64,000 bases of DNA from Maribacter dokdonensis DSW-8 (GCF_001447995.1 NZ_LDPE01000001.1:186001-250000); one strand, 5' to 3'; shown: positions 26,832-35,301, numbered from the stretch's first letter. A program made the numbers and translations. Notes: generated by a model not told the origin, from the letters alone.

Positions 26832-27578
26832 TTATATGTTATGTTCATATCCGATTTCGTCTAAATCAGATTTTAGTTGTTCCAAATCATCTAATTCCGG
26901 ATTTAATCTAAGAACCAATTCCTTAGTTATTGTATCTCCATTATAAATTTTTTCTACAAGTTCTAACTTAAGTTTGTTCTCCTCAAAATTTTCTTCGTAA
27001 TATTCTTCTGCCCAATTCTTATAAGTCATAGGTTTACCATCTAATAGTTCAAGCAAATCACTTGAGCCATCTTTGTAGTCATCTTCGGGTAAATTAACCT
27101 TGCCAGTTTTCCAGTTCTTGTCGGTGTTTGTTTGCCAAATACAAAAAGTCGTTCCGATACTTTTTACAGGTTCTCCGAATATAAATTCATTGAATACCAT
27201 TGGTAAATCATTAACAACTTCTTTTGAGATTTCCTGGATTAGTTCGGTTTTGTTTTCTTTTTTTGAGTCGAGGAGTTTTTCTATAACAGACTTTTTCTCT
27301 TCAATTTTGACATTTTTCCATCCGTTCATTTCACTTTCGTGAGCAAATCCATTTATACAGGTGCCATTGTTGCTAAATAAAATCAACATTTGATCGCCCT
27401 GTCCATTTCGCATTTCGCAACATTCTTCTGTTTCACTCCAAACTTTCTGATATGAATAATACCTGTATTCCCATTCTGGACATATTATTGCTTCCAATGC
27501 AGAAATTGACTTGCAAATACTTTTAAGTTCTCTAGGGTTCGGTAAAAGATTCAAGTTCTGAGTAGAAATTTTATTCAT
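26832..27578 (-). CDS. hypothetical protein, no recognised family
   Basis: 248 residues, soluble and acidic, with no signal peptide. It begins with a helical LLPNPRELKSICKSISALEAIICPEWEYRYYSYQKVW segment, contains a Trp/Cys-rich part (EECCEMRNGQGDQMLILFSNNGTCINGFAHESEMNGW) and ends in a charged helical tail (LRLNPELDDLEQLKSDLDEIGYEHNI). The MLILFSNNGTCINGFAHE stretch recalls immunity-type proteins, but I cannot support a call. Probably a cassette-borne gene. Confidence 0.65.
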   Translation of the reverse strand: MNKISTQNLNLLPNPRELKSICKSISALEAIICPEWEYRYYSYQKVWSETEECCEMRNGQGDQMLILFSNNGTCINGFAHESEMNGWKNVKIEEKKSVIEKLLDSKKENKTELIQEISKEVVNDLPMVFNEFIFGEPVKSIGTTFCIWQTNTDKNWKTGKVNLPEDDYKDGSSDLLELLDGKPMTYKNWAEEYYEENFEENKLKLELVEKIYNGDTITKELVLRLNPELDDLEQLKSDLDEIGYEHNI

Positions 27579-27591
27579 TGGTAGAAATTTG

Positions 27592-27799
27592 TATTGAGTT
27601 TTTTGGTTACGCTTTAGCTATGAAAAGTAAGGAAGTATACTAGCGTTTACTTTCCGCCACGCACATAGCGAAATCTTTTTGTTTTGTTTTTTCTTTTTTC
27701 TAGTCAAAGCGAAATACAACAGATTTAGCGACATTATTAAAATAAACGAACCTCACAAATAAGACACAAGACCGCATTAATTATAGGCTTTGTTAGCTC
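27592..27799 (-). repeat. attC-like spacer between two cassette genes
   Basis: The gap between the genes ending at 27802 and starting at 27578. Its right edge carries GTTAGCTC (27792-27799), the exact inverse of GAGCTAAC at 28173-28180 on the other side of the lipoprotein gene. Its centre shares AGATTTAGCGACATTAT (27721-27737) and about 30 further bases with the next spacer (28292-28308), so the two spacers are homologous. Confidence 0.6.
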
Positions 27800-27801
27800 A
27801 A

Positions 27802-28167
27802 TTATTTTGTTTTTTCCACATAACATTTAGTTGCGATTCCATTTTCGTCTAATATCACCCATAAATATTTGATGTATTCCGGGTCAATGTTCCATTCATA
27901 TTTTTCACGCACTAAATATTTTAATTTTTTCTCTGTTTCAATTTCAGGTTTTCCGAGCACTTCAATCACGCTGATTTTATCAAGTCCGATTAGAGTGTCG
28001 CTTTTTATTAAGTCTGAAACCATTTTTTCTCTATATTCCGTTATTTGCCAATCCACTCCATTTTTATTCCATTCGGCAGAGTCAAATTTAATTTCATTTT
28101 TACAGCCTATAAAGAAAACCATTATTGAAATCCAAATTACGATTTTTAATGTCGTGAAGATTTTCAT
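27802..28167 (-). CDS. small lipoprotein of unknown function
   Basis: 121 residues with a lipoprotein signal (IVIWISIMVFFIGC, Cys at residue 22), then a polar domain with SDTLIGLDKISVIEVLGKPEIETEKKLKYLVREKYEW. The D-x-I-x-V-x-x-x-L-G-x-P motif resembles SmpA/OmlA-like (BamE-fold) proteins of Bacteroidota, an inference from that motif only. It is bracketed by an 8-base perfect inverted repeat (27792-27799 and 28173-28180), 7 bases before the start and 2 bases after the stop. Confidence 0.65.
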   Translation of the reverse strand: MKIFTTLKIVIWISIMVFFIGCKNEIKFDSAEWNKNGVDWQITEYREKMVSDLIKSDTLIGLDKISVIEVLGKPEIETEKKLKYLVREKYEWNIDPEYIKYLWVILDENGIATKCYVEKTK

Positions 28168-28172
28168 AATTA

Positions 28173-28373
28173 GAGCTAACGGCTTCGGCTAAGCGTAGTT
28201 CGGGGGTAAGGAAACTATTTGTTTCCGTCTGAGCACGAAGCTAAAGCTTTTGGTTTAGTTTTATTTTTTCTTGTCCAAAGCTAAATCCCAAAGATTTAGC
28301 GACATTATAAATATACACAGACCTTTCGGTTTAGCCCAAAAGCCCGTATTACGTTTAGGCATTGTTACCAACT
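28173..28373 (-). repeat. attC-like recombination-site candidate
   Basis: Read on the minus strand: AGTTGGTAAC, then GCCTAAACGTA (28350-28360 inverse), a 150-base loop, TACGCTTAGCC (28187-28197 inverse), a short spacer and GTTAGCTC. The two inner 11-base arms pair at 9 of 11 positions. The outer box on the left belongs to one gene and the outer box on the right to the next. This is the layout of integron attC sites (R''-L''...L'-R'), although the boxes do not fit GTTRRRY exactly. Confidence 0.6.
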
Positions 28374-28519
28374 GTTTTTCTTGCATCCGAGTAAGTTTTA
28401 TTATTTTATTCAATTCGATTAGGAAGTCCATCCGTAACGATTGCGTTTGAGTAAGGTCCATTAGCGCAACCAAAATCAGAAGTCCATCTTTTTTTAATTT
28501 CATTCGAGTTTGATTTTTT
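28374..28519. other. remainder of the 352-base gap 28168-28519
   Basis: Between the attC-like site and the small membrane gene. A minus-strand frame of 80 codons (28261-28503) runs through it and into the palindrome, but its composition is not gene-like. I see no promoter or terminator here. Confidence 0.4.
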
Positions 28520-28783
28520 TTAAGTTATCCATAAAGGTGAAGTTCCCGCTAGGCATATTGTTACAATGTTTATAAGTGTAAATAACTTAAAAAGTTTCTT
28601 ACTAGTTATTCCCAAAAATATTGTCACAATTAATAATATTCCACAAATTAATGCAGTTGGGATAGAAAAATAAATCCACAAAATTGCTTTTCCATAACTT
28701 GATTCTACATCATGAAAATTAAAGTACATAATTAGCAATATTGTTATGCTTGTGAATGTACTTATTGAATTAAAAACTTTCAT
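28520..28783 (-). CDS. small membrane protein of unknown function
   Basis: 87 residues, almost entirely hydrophobic, with three likely membrane segments (STFTSITILLIMYFNF, AILWIYFSIPTALICGILLIVTIFLGI, LFKLFTLINIVTICLAG). No family recognised. The gene is flanked by a perfect 13-base inverted repeat (28361-28373 and 28811-28823), the clearest cassette-type boundary in the window. Confidence 0.65.
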   Translation of the reverse strand: MKVFNSISTFTSITILLIMYFNFHDVESSYGKAILWIYFSIPTALICGILLIVTIFLGITSKKLFKLFTLINIVTICLAGTSPLWIT

Positions 28784-28810
28784 TAGTTGTTGTTCCTAAA
28801 TTTTTCAAAT

Positions 28811-28823
28811 AGTTGGTAACAAT
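28811..28823 (-). repeat. cassette boundary box, start side
   Basis: AGTTGGTAACAAT on the plus strand is the exact reverse complement of ATTGTTACCAACT at 28361-28373. The pair encloses the small membrane gene, 27 bases upstream of its ATG. In integron cassettes the box before the gene and the box after it are complementary in the same way. Confidence 0.6.
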
Positions 28824-28944
28824 TGTATATGCACACAATTGCACATATTTTACCTATAAAAGTAATCTAATTCCCACTCACATTAAAAAAGACCTATCAA
28901 CAATTATTAACAGGCATTTGTGTGTTTAAACTAAGAAGTTTTGC

Positions 28945-29694
28945 TTACCACCATACCACAAAGAACTTCTCAAACGTGTTGTTTTTCTTCATCCAAACCA
29001 TGGGTGCACTGTTGTTTTTTAGGCGTTCTGTAATAGCTATAATAATTTCTTTGTGTGAGCGCCATGCTACGTTGTCTGTAGGGTGCAAAACCCATTCGCT
29101 TTTGGTGGGGATATAGAATGTATGTGGTGTAAAGTCAGCCGTATGAAATGCTGCCAAGCGTAACCAATAGCCTATAATACAATTTTTGTTTAACGGTGCA
29201 ATGGATAATGTGTAACTTGAATAAGGTTGAAATAACTGGGCTTTATAGCAAACTTGCTGCGTCATGTTTCCGGTATCAATTCCTTTTTCCAACAATGCGG
29301 AGCGCCCAATAAGCGTGTGAATCAATGAAAATTGGTTGTTTTTTATCTTTTCTAGCTTGGCATAAAAGGCATCGCGTCGGTTAGGACCTACGAGTTGGTG
29401 TATGGGTTCTTTAATATTGGTGTCGATCAGATAGAATTTATAGGTCAATTCTATGTGAATTAGCTGCTTTGTAGCGGTTTCCTGAACAATAAAATCTATT
29501 TCACCAATAGTTCGTTTTTCCTCTCGTATGGGCAAATTGTGCAGGAGAACATCATACGCATTACTTGCCTCTAATAACTGATTGCACACAAATTCCATTT
29601 GATGTCCCAAACGCAATTTTTCCGGTATTTCACTAACCACAAAACTGTCTACCGCCACCTCAGGAAACTGAAACTGAGAAACGCCAAATTGCAC
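28945..29694 (-). CDS. DUF1853 family protein, start unclear
   Basis: At least 249 residues with the DUF1853 signature: LRLGHQMEFVCNQLL, IGEIDFIVQE, IHIELTYKFYLID, LVGPNRRDAFYAKLEKIKNNQFSL and KSEWVLHPTDN. The E-x-D...E-x-K-like residues suggest a nuclease-like (PD-D/ExK) fold, which is inference. The first standard start is GTG 29694, yet the frame stays open upstream to a stop at 29767 and encodes GFLSTPPLWEG, which resembles the conserved family N-terminus (x-x-L-x-x-P-P-L-L). No ATG, GTG or TTG lies upstream: only ATA (29733) or ATC (29742). The upstream DNA is a period-7 repeat. Confidence 0.85.
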   Translation of the reverse strand: MQFGVSQFQFPEVAVDSFVVSEIPEKLRLGHQMEFVCNQLLEASNAYDVLLHNLPIREEKRTIGEIDFIVQETATKQLIHIELTYKFYLIDTNIKEPIHQLVGPNRRDAFYAKLEKIKNNQFSLIHTLIGRSALLEKGIDTGNMTQQVCYKAQLFQPYSSYTLSIAPLNKNCIIGYWLRLAAFHTADFTPHTFYIPTKSEWVLHPTDNVAWRSHKEIIIAITERLKNNSAPMVWMKKNNTFEKFFVVWW

Positions 29695-29739
29695 ACCTTC
29701 CCAAAGCGGTGGAGTGCTTAAAAAGCCTTGTATCTGTTT

Positions 29740-29766
29740 GATGGTTGTTGCTTGTTGGTCGATGGT
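29740..29766 (-). repeat. period-7 repeat, TTGATGG type, at the 5' end of the DUF1853 gene
   Basis: GATGGTTGTTGCTTGTTGG units continue to the last codons before the conserved start of the DUF1853 frame. Same family as 62254-62330. Confidence 0.65.
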
Positions 29767-29828
29767 TTACCTTTTTAGTTGTTGGTGCTCGGTTGTCCGT
29801 TGTTTGTAAATAGTGTTGCTAAATACCG

Positions 29829-29852
29829 GTAACTGAGCGTAGCCGAAGTTAC
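29829..29852. repeat. REP-like palindrome
   Basis: GTAACT...AGTTAC arms around GAGCGTAGCCGA. The core CTGAGCGTAGCCGAAG resembles a short palindrome that I recall as common in intergenic DNA of this and other phyla (CTGAGCGTAGTCGAAG). It lies in the 544-base gap 29695-30238. Confidence 0.55.
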
Positions 29853-29888
29853 TTTTTAAAACGCTACGCGCAAAACGTTGCATGTTAA

Positions 29889-29916
29889 ACGCTATACGCT
29901 ATACGCTATACGCTTT
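29889..29916. repeat. perfect heptamer array ACGCTAT
   Basis: Three exact ACGCTAT units and a fourth, ACGCTTT, in tandem. GC-rich degenerate copies (GCGCCGGTCGCTTTTCGCT) extend to about 29940. A third sequence class of period-7 repeat within the same gap. Confidence 0.8.
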
Positions 29917-30123
29917 GCGCCGGTCGCTTTTCGCTACGCGCTGTGCACATATAGCTTATCTGCATAATAATTGAATCTTGAGTTCTCGAAACAAATAGAT
30001 TGTTTCCTCGCTAAAAAGCTCCTCGCAAATATAAATTCTTTTATGCCAAGCGCTAATCGCCGTAAGCTATTCGCTTTTCGTCAGCAACTATCCTAAAGAA
30101 AAAAGCGAACAGCGTATTGCGTT

Positions 30124-30180
30124 CGGTGACCAGCGAACAACGAACAACCATCAACCAACAACCAACAACGAACAACCAAA
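30124..30180. repeat. period-7 repeat, AACAACC type
   Basis: CAGCGAACAACGAACAACC and following units (ATCAACC, AACAACC, AACAACG, AACAACC) up to 59 bases before the VWA gene. With the other arrays it accounts for much of the 29695-30238 gap; the rest (29953-30120) shows no feature I can name. Confidence 0.75.
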
Positions 30181-30238
30181 TAAGTTAACATTTCCCAAAA
30201 GCCGTGGGCATCCAAGGTAAAAGTGTTAATTTTATAGT

Positions 30239-31390
30239 ATGGCTATGAATGAAAGAAAAGGGTTTCGCTTTGAAACGTACGAAGCACCCGAACAATCGAT
30301 TTTTGATAAGCTTTTTGATATTTTTCAGGAGCTGATCACACATACTTCTGGCGATTTTGACGAAGCCATAGACTGGTTACGTGAGCTGGACAAGGAATAT
30401 GAACTGACTACCGAAGACTACACCATTGACGATTTTATTGAAGATCTAAAGGCGAAAGGGTATATACGCGAAGAGTTTAAGGATGGCGGTGGTGACGGTG
30501 AAGATGGGGAAGAAGGTTCTGGCGGCGGAGATATTTCCATAACCGCAAAAATGGAGCGTATTATTCGTCAGCGTGCATTGGACCAAATTTTTGGAAAGTT
30601 AAAACGTAGTGGTGCAGGTAACCATAAAACAGGTAAATCCGGACAAGGAGATGAGCACACGGGCGACCTGAGGGAATACCGTTACGGCGATGGTCTAGAA
30701 AACATATCTATGACCGAGAGTCTTAAAAATGCCCAAATTAATCATGGTGTAGGTAGTTTTCAATTGAGCGAAAATGATCTGGTAGTAGAAGATACCCAGC
30801 ATAAAGCACAAATGAGCACCATTCTTATGATTGATATTAGCCATAGTATGATCCTGTATGGCGAAGACCGTATTACGCCCGCCAAAAAGGTGGCTATGGC
30901 ATTGGCAGAATTGATTACCACCAGATACCCAAAAGACACATTGGATATTTTGGTTTTTGGTAATGATGCCTGGCCCATACCCATCAAAGATTTACCGTAC
31001 TTAAAAGTAGGTCCGTATCACACTAATACCGTTGCCGGATTACAACTGGCCATGGATATGCTACGCAGAAAGCGTAATACCAATAAACAGATTTTTATGA
31101 TCACCGATGGTAAGCCAAGTTGTTTGCGCATGCCAGACGGTACGTATTATAAAAACAGTGTGGGGCTAGATGATTTTATTGTGGAAAAATGCTACAACAT
31201 GGCACGCCAAGCACGTAAGTTGCATATACCCATTACCACATTTATGATTGCCCAAGATCCATATCTCATGCAGTTTATTCGCCATTTTACGGAAGCCAAC
31301 AAGGGCAAGGCATTTTTCACAGGATTAAAAGGGTTGGGTGAAATGATATTTGAAGATTACGAAGCAAACAGAAAAAAAAGATTGAAATAA
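30239..31390 (+). CDS. VWA-domain protein (chelatase ChlD-like)
   Basis: 383 residues. The N-terminal 80 residues are acidic and helical, followed by a glycine/acid linker (GGGDGEDGEEGSGGG, about 84-98). The von Willebrand A domain has the metal-ion-dependent adhesion site Asp199-Ile-Ser201-His-Ser203 and the later ITDGKPS Asp. Its adjacent AAA+ gene starts 15 bases on, so the two likely work as an ATPase/VWA chaperone or chelatase pair, as in BchI-BchD and MoxR-VWA systems. The client is unknown. Confidence 0.9.
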   Translation: MAMNERKGFRFETYEAPEQSIFDKLFDIFQELITHTSGDFDEAIDWLRELDKEYELTTEDYTIDDFIEDLKAKGYIREEFKDGGGDGEDGEEGSGGGDISITAKMERIIRQRALDQIFGKLKRSGAGNHKTGKSGQGDEHTGDLREYRYGDGLENISMTESLKNAQINHGVGSFQLSENDLVVEDTQHKAQMSTILMIDISHSMILYGEDRITPAKKVAMALAELITTRYPKDTLDILVFGNDAWPIPIKDLPYLKVGPYHTNTVAGLQLAMDMLRRKRNTNKQIFMITDGKPSCLRMPDGTYYKNSVGLDDFIVEKCYNMARQARKLHIPITTFMIAQDPYLMQFIRHFTEANKGKAFFTGLKGLGEMIFEDYEANRKKRLK

Positions 31391-31405
31391 GACCAAAGGA
31401 ATACT

Positions 31406-32875
31406 ATGAAATTAGATTATAAAAATATACATACGTTGGGGGCCTTAAAAGCTGCCGGATACCAAACCAAAAGTGTAAAAGATGAGTTGCGAGACAACCT
31501 TATTGATAAAATAAAAAAGGGAGAAGATGCCTTTACCGGTGTTTGGGGCTATGAAGATTCGGTTATTCCGGAATTGGAGCGTGCCATACTATCTAGACAT
31601 AACATTAATTTATTGGGACTTCGTGGTCAGGCAAAAACACGTTTGGCGCATTTAATGATAAATCTGTTAGATGAATATATTCCCGTTGTAGCAGGTTCTG
31701 AAATCAATGACGACCCCATGAAACCCATGTCTAGATTTGCCATGGAACTGATCAAAGAAAAAGGGGACGATACCCCAATTTCATGGTTGCATAAAAGTGA
31801 GCGTTTTGCAGAAAAATTGGCAACGCCAGATGTTACGGTGGCAGATTTAATTGGTGATGTGGATCCTATAAAAGCGGCAAACCTAAAATTATCTTATGCA
31901 GATGATAGGGTAATTCACTTCGGGATGATTCCACGTGCCAATCGCTGCATATTCGTAATCAACGAGTTACCCGATCTACAAGCTCGTATTCAGGTATCTT
32001 TGTTCAATATTCTGGAAGAAGGTGATATCCAGATCAGGGGATTTAAATTGAGATTGCCTTTGGATATTCAGTTCGTATTCACGGCAAACCCGGAAGATTA
32101 CACCAATAGAGGTAGTATTGTAACTCCACTAAAAGATAGAATTGGGTCGCAAATATTAACCCATTATCCTGATGATATTGAAATAGCCAGAAAAATTACG
32201 GAACAAGAAGCCAGGCTTGATGCCCGCCAAACCGATGCTGTTTATGTTCCGGATCTTGCAAAAGACCTTTTGGAGCAAGTGATTTTTGAAGCTCGGGACA
32301 GTGAGTATGTAGATGCCAAAAGTGGGGTGAGTGCCCGTACGAGTATTACGGCTTTTGAAAACTTATTGAGTACCGCAGAGCGCAGGTCTTTATTGAACGG
32401 TGGTGATCATACCATGGTACGTTTAAGTGATTTCTTAGGAATTGTACCTGCCATTACGGGGAAAATAGAATTGGTATATGAAGGAGAGCAGGAGGGAGCG
32501 GATGTTGTTGCTGGTATCCTGATAGATGATGCGGTAAAAACATTGTTTCCGAAGTATTTTCCAAAAATCAATAAGCTAGAACGAAAAGATGAAGAAACGG
32601 TTTATGATGAACTGTTGCACTGGTTTTTTCAAGGAGAAGGTTTTGAATTGATGGACGATTTTACCGATGAGGAATACAAACGTGCATTGGATAGTATTCC
32701 TGCATTAAATCAGCTGTTGAAAGATCATCAGCCAGATTTTGATGCAAAAGATGCCTATTTCTTAAAAGAGTTGTTATTATGGGGATTGGTTTCCTACAAA
32801 AAATTGAACAAACAACGCTTTACAGACGGGTATGAGTTTAAAGACCTGTACAGTAGTTTTTTAAAAGGAATTTAA
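31406..32875 (+). CDS. AAA+ ATPase, magnesium-chelatase/MoxR-like
   Basis: 489 residues. A helical N-terminus precedes a P-loop GLRGQAKT (71-78), a loose Walker A in which Ala replaces the Gly before Lys. The Walker B position reads CIFVINELPDL, with Asn-Glu where Asp-Glu is usual, then arginine-finger-type LQARIQVSLFNILEEG and sensor FTANPEDYTNRGSIVTPLKDRIGSQ. The last third is helical and acidic. The combination with a VWA partner upstream is typical of chelatase-like remodelling pairs; the substrate is not known. Confidence 0.9.
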   Translation: MKLDYKNIHTLGALKAAGYQTKSVKDELRDNLIDKIKKGEDAFTGVWGYEDSVIPELERAILSRHNINLLGLRGQAKTRLAHLMINLLDEYIPVVAGSEINDDPMKPMSRFAMELIKEKGDDTPISWLHKSERFAEKLATPDVTVADLIGDVDPIKAANLKLSYADDRVIHFGMIPRANRCIFVINELPDLQARIQVSLFNILEEGDIQIRGFKLRLPLDIQFVFTANPEDYTNRGSIVTPLKDRIGSQILTHYPDDIEIARKITEQEARLDARQTDAVYVPDLAKDLLEQVIFEARDSEYVDAKSGVSARTSITAFENLLSTAERRSLLNGGDHTMVRLSDFLGIVPAITGKIELVYEGEQEGADVVAGILIDDAVKTLFPKYFPKINKLERKDEETVYDELLHWFFQGEGFELMDDFTDEEYKRALDSIPALNQLLKDHQPDFDAKDAYFLKELLLWGLVSYKKLNKQRFTDGYEFKDLYSSFLKGI

Positions 32876-32893
32876 AATTCCATATAAAATAGA

Positions 32894-32921
32894 AAAGCCC
32901 GTTCAAACTTGAACGGGCTTT
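32894..32921. terminator. bidirectional terminator
   Basis: AAAGCCCGTTCAA and its inverse TTGAACGGGCTTT form a 13-base-pair stem with a two-base loop, between the convergent AAA+ and histidine-kinase genes; followed by CTCTTTTTC. Confidence 0.85.
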
Positions 32922-32944
32922 CTCTTTTTCATAGCAATTTAAAC

Positions 32945-34438
32945 TCATTGCAATTGATAAGCGGGCAATTTAAAAATAAAGGAACTGCCTTCATATGGTT
33001 TACTGAGTACCACAATAGTGGTGTCATGTAAGTCCATAATCTTTTTAACAATGGCAAGGCCTAAACCTAACCCTTGTTTTTTGGTGGTTTTATCTACCTG
33101 TTTATATCGATCAAATATAAATGGTTGGTCATTTATAGGTATGCCGTTACCGGTATCGGTAATATTGATTTCTATTTGTTTGCCCATTTTTACAAGGCTC
33201 AAAGTGACTTTTCCATGAGGCTCCGTGTACTTAATTGCATTCTCTATTAAATTCTGCAATGCCCTTTCTACCAAACCAATATCCGCATAGACCATATAAT
33301 TCTCCTCTGGATTGTCCAATTCTAAATGCAATTGCTTCTGTTCTGCCAATAACCTGAACTTTGCAATAAGATCGTGTGAAAGTTCTGTGATAGAGAAAGG
33401 TTCTTTTATTGGGGTCACTTGTTCTGCTTCTAATTTAGAATACTCGAACAGTTGATTGATCAAGTCGGATAACTTATCAATGTTAGCATGGGTTATTTGT
33501 AAGTACTCGTCTTTTTGATCCTCTGTCAATGAATCTTTCTTGATCTGTAACGTCTCTATATATCCTTTTAAAACGGCAAGCGGAGTACGTAAGTCATGTG
33601 ATACATTGGCAATCAACTCTCTTCGTAAATTATCTACGGATTTTATTTTCTCCATATTCTCTACTATGGAGTCTGCCATTTTATTAAAGGAAAGTGCTAC
33701 CACTTCAATATCGGATTCTTCAGGATTTTCTATTCTAATATCTAGATCGCCTTCTTGAAATTTACGAACGGTTTGTGTAATCAACCTTAAATTTTTGGTC
33801 AAGAACCAAATACTTAGAACTCCAATTAAAGCCGAAAAAAGCATGGTCAGAAAAATGGCACCAATGCTCAGTTTTGTAAAATACGAGCCAAAAAGGTTGT
33901 CACTTATAAGGGCCAATTGCTTTCCGGCAACAATAATATAGATATAGCCTTCATGACCATCTATTGAAAATGGAGCTGCAGAAAAAATGTTTTGCTCATT
34001 GGGGTTCAAAGGATCGTCGCCCAAAATAAATTCTTGTCCTTTTGATGCAATGTATTTATTAATCGGTTCTAAGGAAACCGATTTCATTGGTTCGTTATCG
34101 TTATGTTCCAATACTACGGAATACAGAATGTCACCGGCATTGTTCAAAAGATATATTTCTATACCGCGATTAACGGCCATCATATCATGCATTAAATCAC
34201 CAAAGAGCGCTTTGTTTACACTACCGTCTTCAAGAAAAGGGGCATCGTTCTGAAATTTTTCCTGGATGACATGTTCTGCAACGTTAGCATTAATGCGCTG
34301 GGTAATGGCTTCATTGTAGTTAAGCGTAAGATACCCTGTGATAAAAATATAAGAGGCACCCATTAAAACAATTAGGAAAATAAAAGCGATCCATAATTTT
34401 TTGACCAGTTTAGGGGTCAAGGTCTTTTCATTCTTCAT
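32945..34438 (-). CDS. HAMP sensor histidine kinase
   Basis: 497 residues: first membrane segment at about 15-37, a periplasmic sensor region of about 150 residues, second membrane segment (LSIGAIFLTMLFSALIGVLSIWFL), a HAMP linker, the dimerisation H-box ELIANVSHDLRTPLAVLKGY (phospho-His), and the ATP-binding domain with N-box LVERALQNLIENAIKYTEP, ITDTGNGIP and KQGLGLGLAIVKKIM. It phosphorylates the response regulator encoded directly upstream, which it overlaps by 4 bases. The signal is unknown; envelope stress is typical. Confidence 0.95.
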   Translation of the reverse strand: MKNEKTLTPKLVKKLWIAFIFLIVLMGASYIFITGYLTLNYNEAITQRINANVAEHVIQEKFQNDAPFLEDGSVNKALFGDLMHDMMAVNRGIEIYLLNNAGDILYSVVLEHNDNEPMKSVSLEPINKYIASKGQEFILGDDPLNPNEQNIFSAAPFSIDGHEGYIYIIVAGKQLALISDNLFGSYFTKLSIGAIFLTMLFSALIGVLSIWFLTKNLRLITQTVRKFQEGDLDIRIENPEESDIEVVALSFNKMADSIVENMEKIKSVDNLRRELIANVSHDLRTPLAVLKGYIETLQIKKDSLTEDQKDEYLQITHANIDKLSDLINQLFEYSKLEAEQVTPIKEPFSITELSHDLIAKFRLLAEQKQLHLELDNPEENYMVYADIGLVERALQNLIENAIKYTEPHGKVTLSLVKMGKQIEINITDTGNGIPINDQPFIFDRYKQVDKTTKKQGLGLGLAIVKKIMDLHDTTIVVLSKPYEGSSFIFKLPAYQLQ

Positions 34439-35136
34439 AATGCCATTATCTCTTCATTAAACTTGTAACCAACGCCCCATGTTGTTAAAATATAGGTTGG
34501 GTTAGCCATATCAGATTCTATTTTGGCGCGTAATCTGTTGATATGGGAGTTTACCGTATGCTCGTATCCTTCAAAATTATAGCCCCAGATCATATTCAAT
34601 AATTCTGTTCTGGTATAGTTTCTACCAGGATTAGAGGCCATTAAGACCAATAGCTCAAATTCCTTAGGCGAAAGTTCGATTTTATAATCATCCACAACGA
34701 CCTTACGTTTGTCAATATCTATGGTTAAACCCTCCGCTGATATTATGGAAGTATCTTCTTGTTTTTTACCGGTGTCGTTAGTTCTCCTTAAAACAGCTTT
34801 TATCCGTGCCAATAATTCCCTTATGCTAAAAGGTTTGGTCATATAATCATCTGCGCCTATTTCCAAGCCCAGAACCCGATCAATTTCCTCTGACTTTGCG
34901 GTAAGCATGATTACAGGTGTATTTTTGGTAGCCCGTAGTCTTCTACAAACTTCAACACCATCTAAGCTTGGCAAGGTCAAATCTAAAAGTATGAGCTCAT
35001 AATCATTTTGCAAAGCCAGCTGAAGTCCTTCATCGCCATCCATAGCCATGGTTGTTTCATAGCTGACATCAGACAAATGAAGTTCTAACAACTTAATGAT
35101 TTCGGGGTCATCCTCTATAATTAGTATACGTTTCAT
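34435..35136 (-). CDS. OmpR-family response regulator
   Basis: 233 residues: receiver domain with phospho-acceptor Asp52 in LILLDLTLPS, acidic pocket IIEDDPEI, Thr/Lys switch residues in VIMLTAKSEE and DDYMTKPFS; then an OmpR/PhoB winged helix (LTIDIDKRKVVVDDYKIELSPKEFELL, NSHINRLRAKIESD, TTWGVGYKF). It binds DNA as a dimer. First gene of the two-gene operon with the kinase. Confidence 0.96.
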   Translation of the reverse strand: MKRILIIEDDPEIIKLLELHLSDVSYETTMAMDGDEGLQLALQNDYELILLDLTLPSLDGVEVCRRLRATKNTPVIMLTAKSEEIDRVLGLEIGADDYMTKPFSIRELLARIKAVLRRTNDTGKKQEDTSIISAEGLTIDIDKRKVVVDDYKIELSPKEFELLVLMASNPGRNYTRTELLNMIWGYNFEGYEHTVNSHINRLRAKIESDMANPTYILTTWGVGYKFNEEIMAL

Positions 35137-35301
35137 ATGGAGTAACGAATTAAGATAAAAAGTATCACAGAAAAATCACATTACGCAGAAAAGTACCGTA
35201 TCTACTGTAATGGTTTGGGTGTTGAGTCGTGTAATCCAATAATAATTACAAAGAAGTTGAATAAATCCGATTAACCGAATCCATAAGGCGATGTGTGACA
35301 G

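Noticed and set aside
28261-28503. 80-codon minus-strand frame between the lipoprotein and small membrane genes
   Set aside because: It runs through the attC-like palindrome, has no gene-like composition and no coupling to neighbours. More likely a chance frame in spacer DNA.
28406-28522. In-frame continuation of 37 codons after the stop of the small membrane gene
   Set aside because: An open run of 37 codons is common by chance in a random frame, and no read-through signal is seen.
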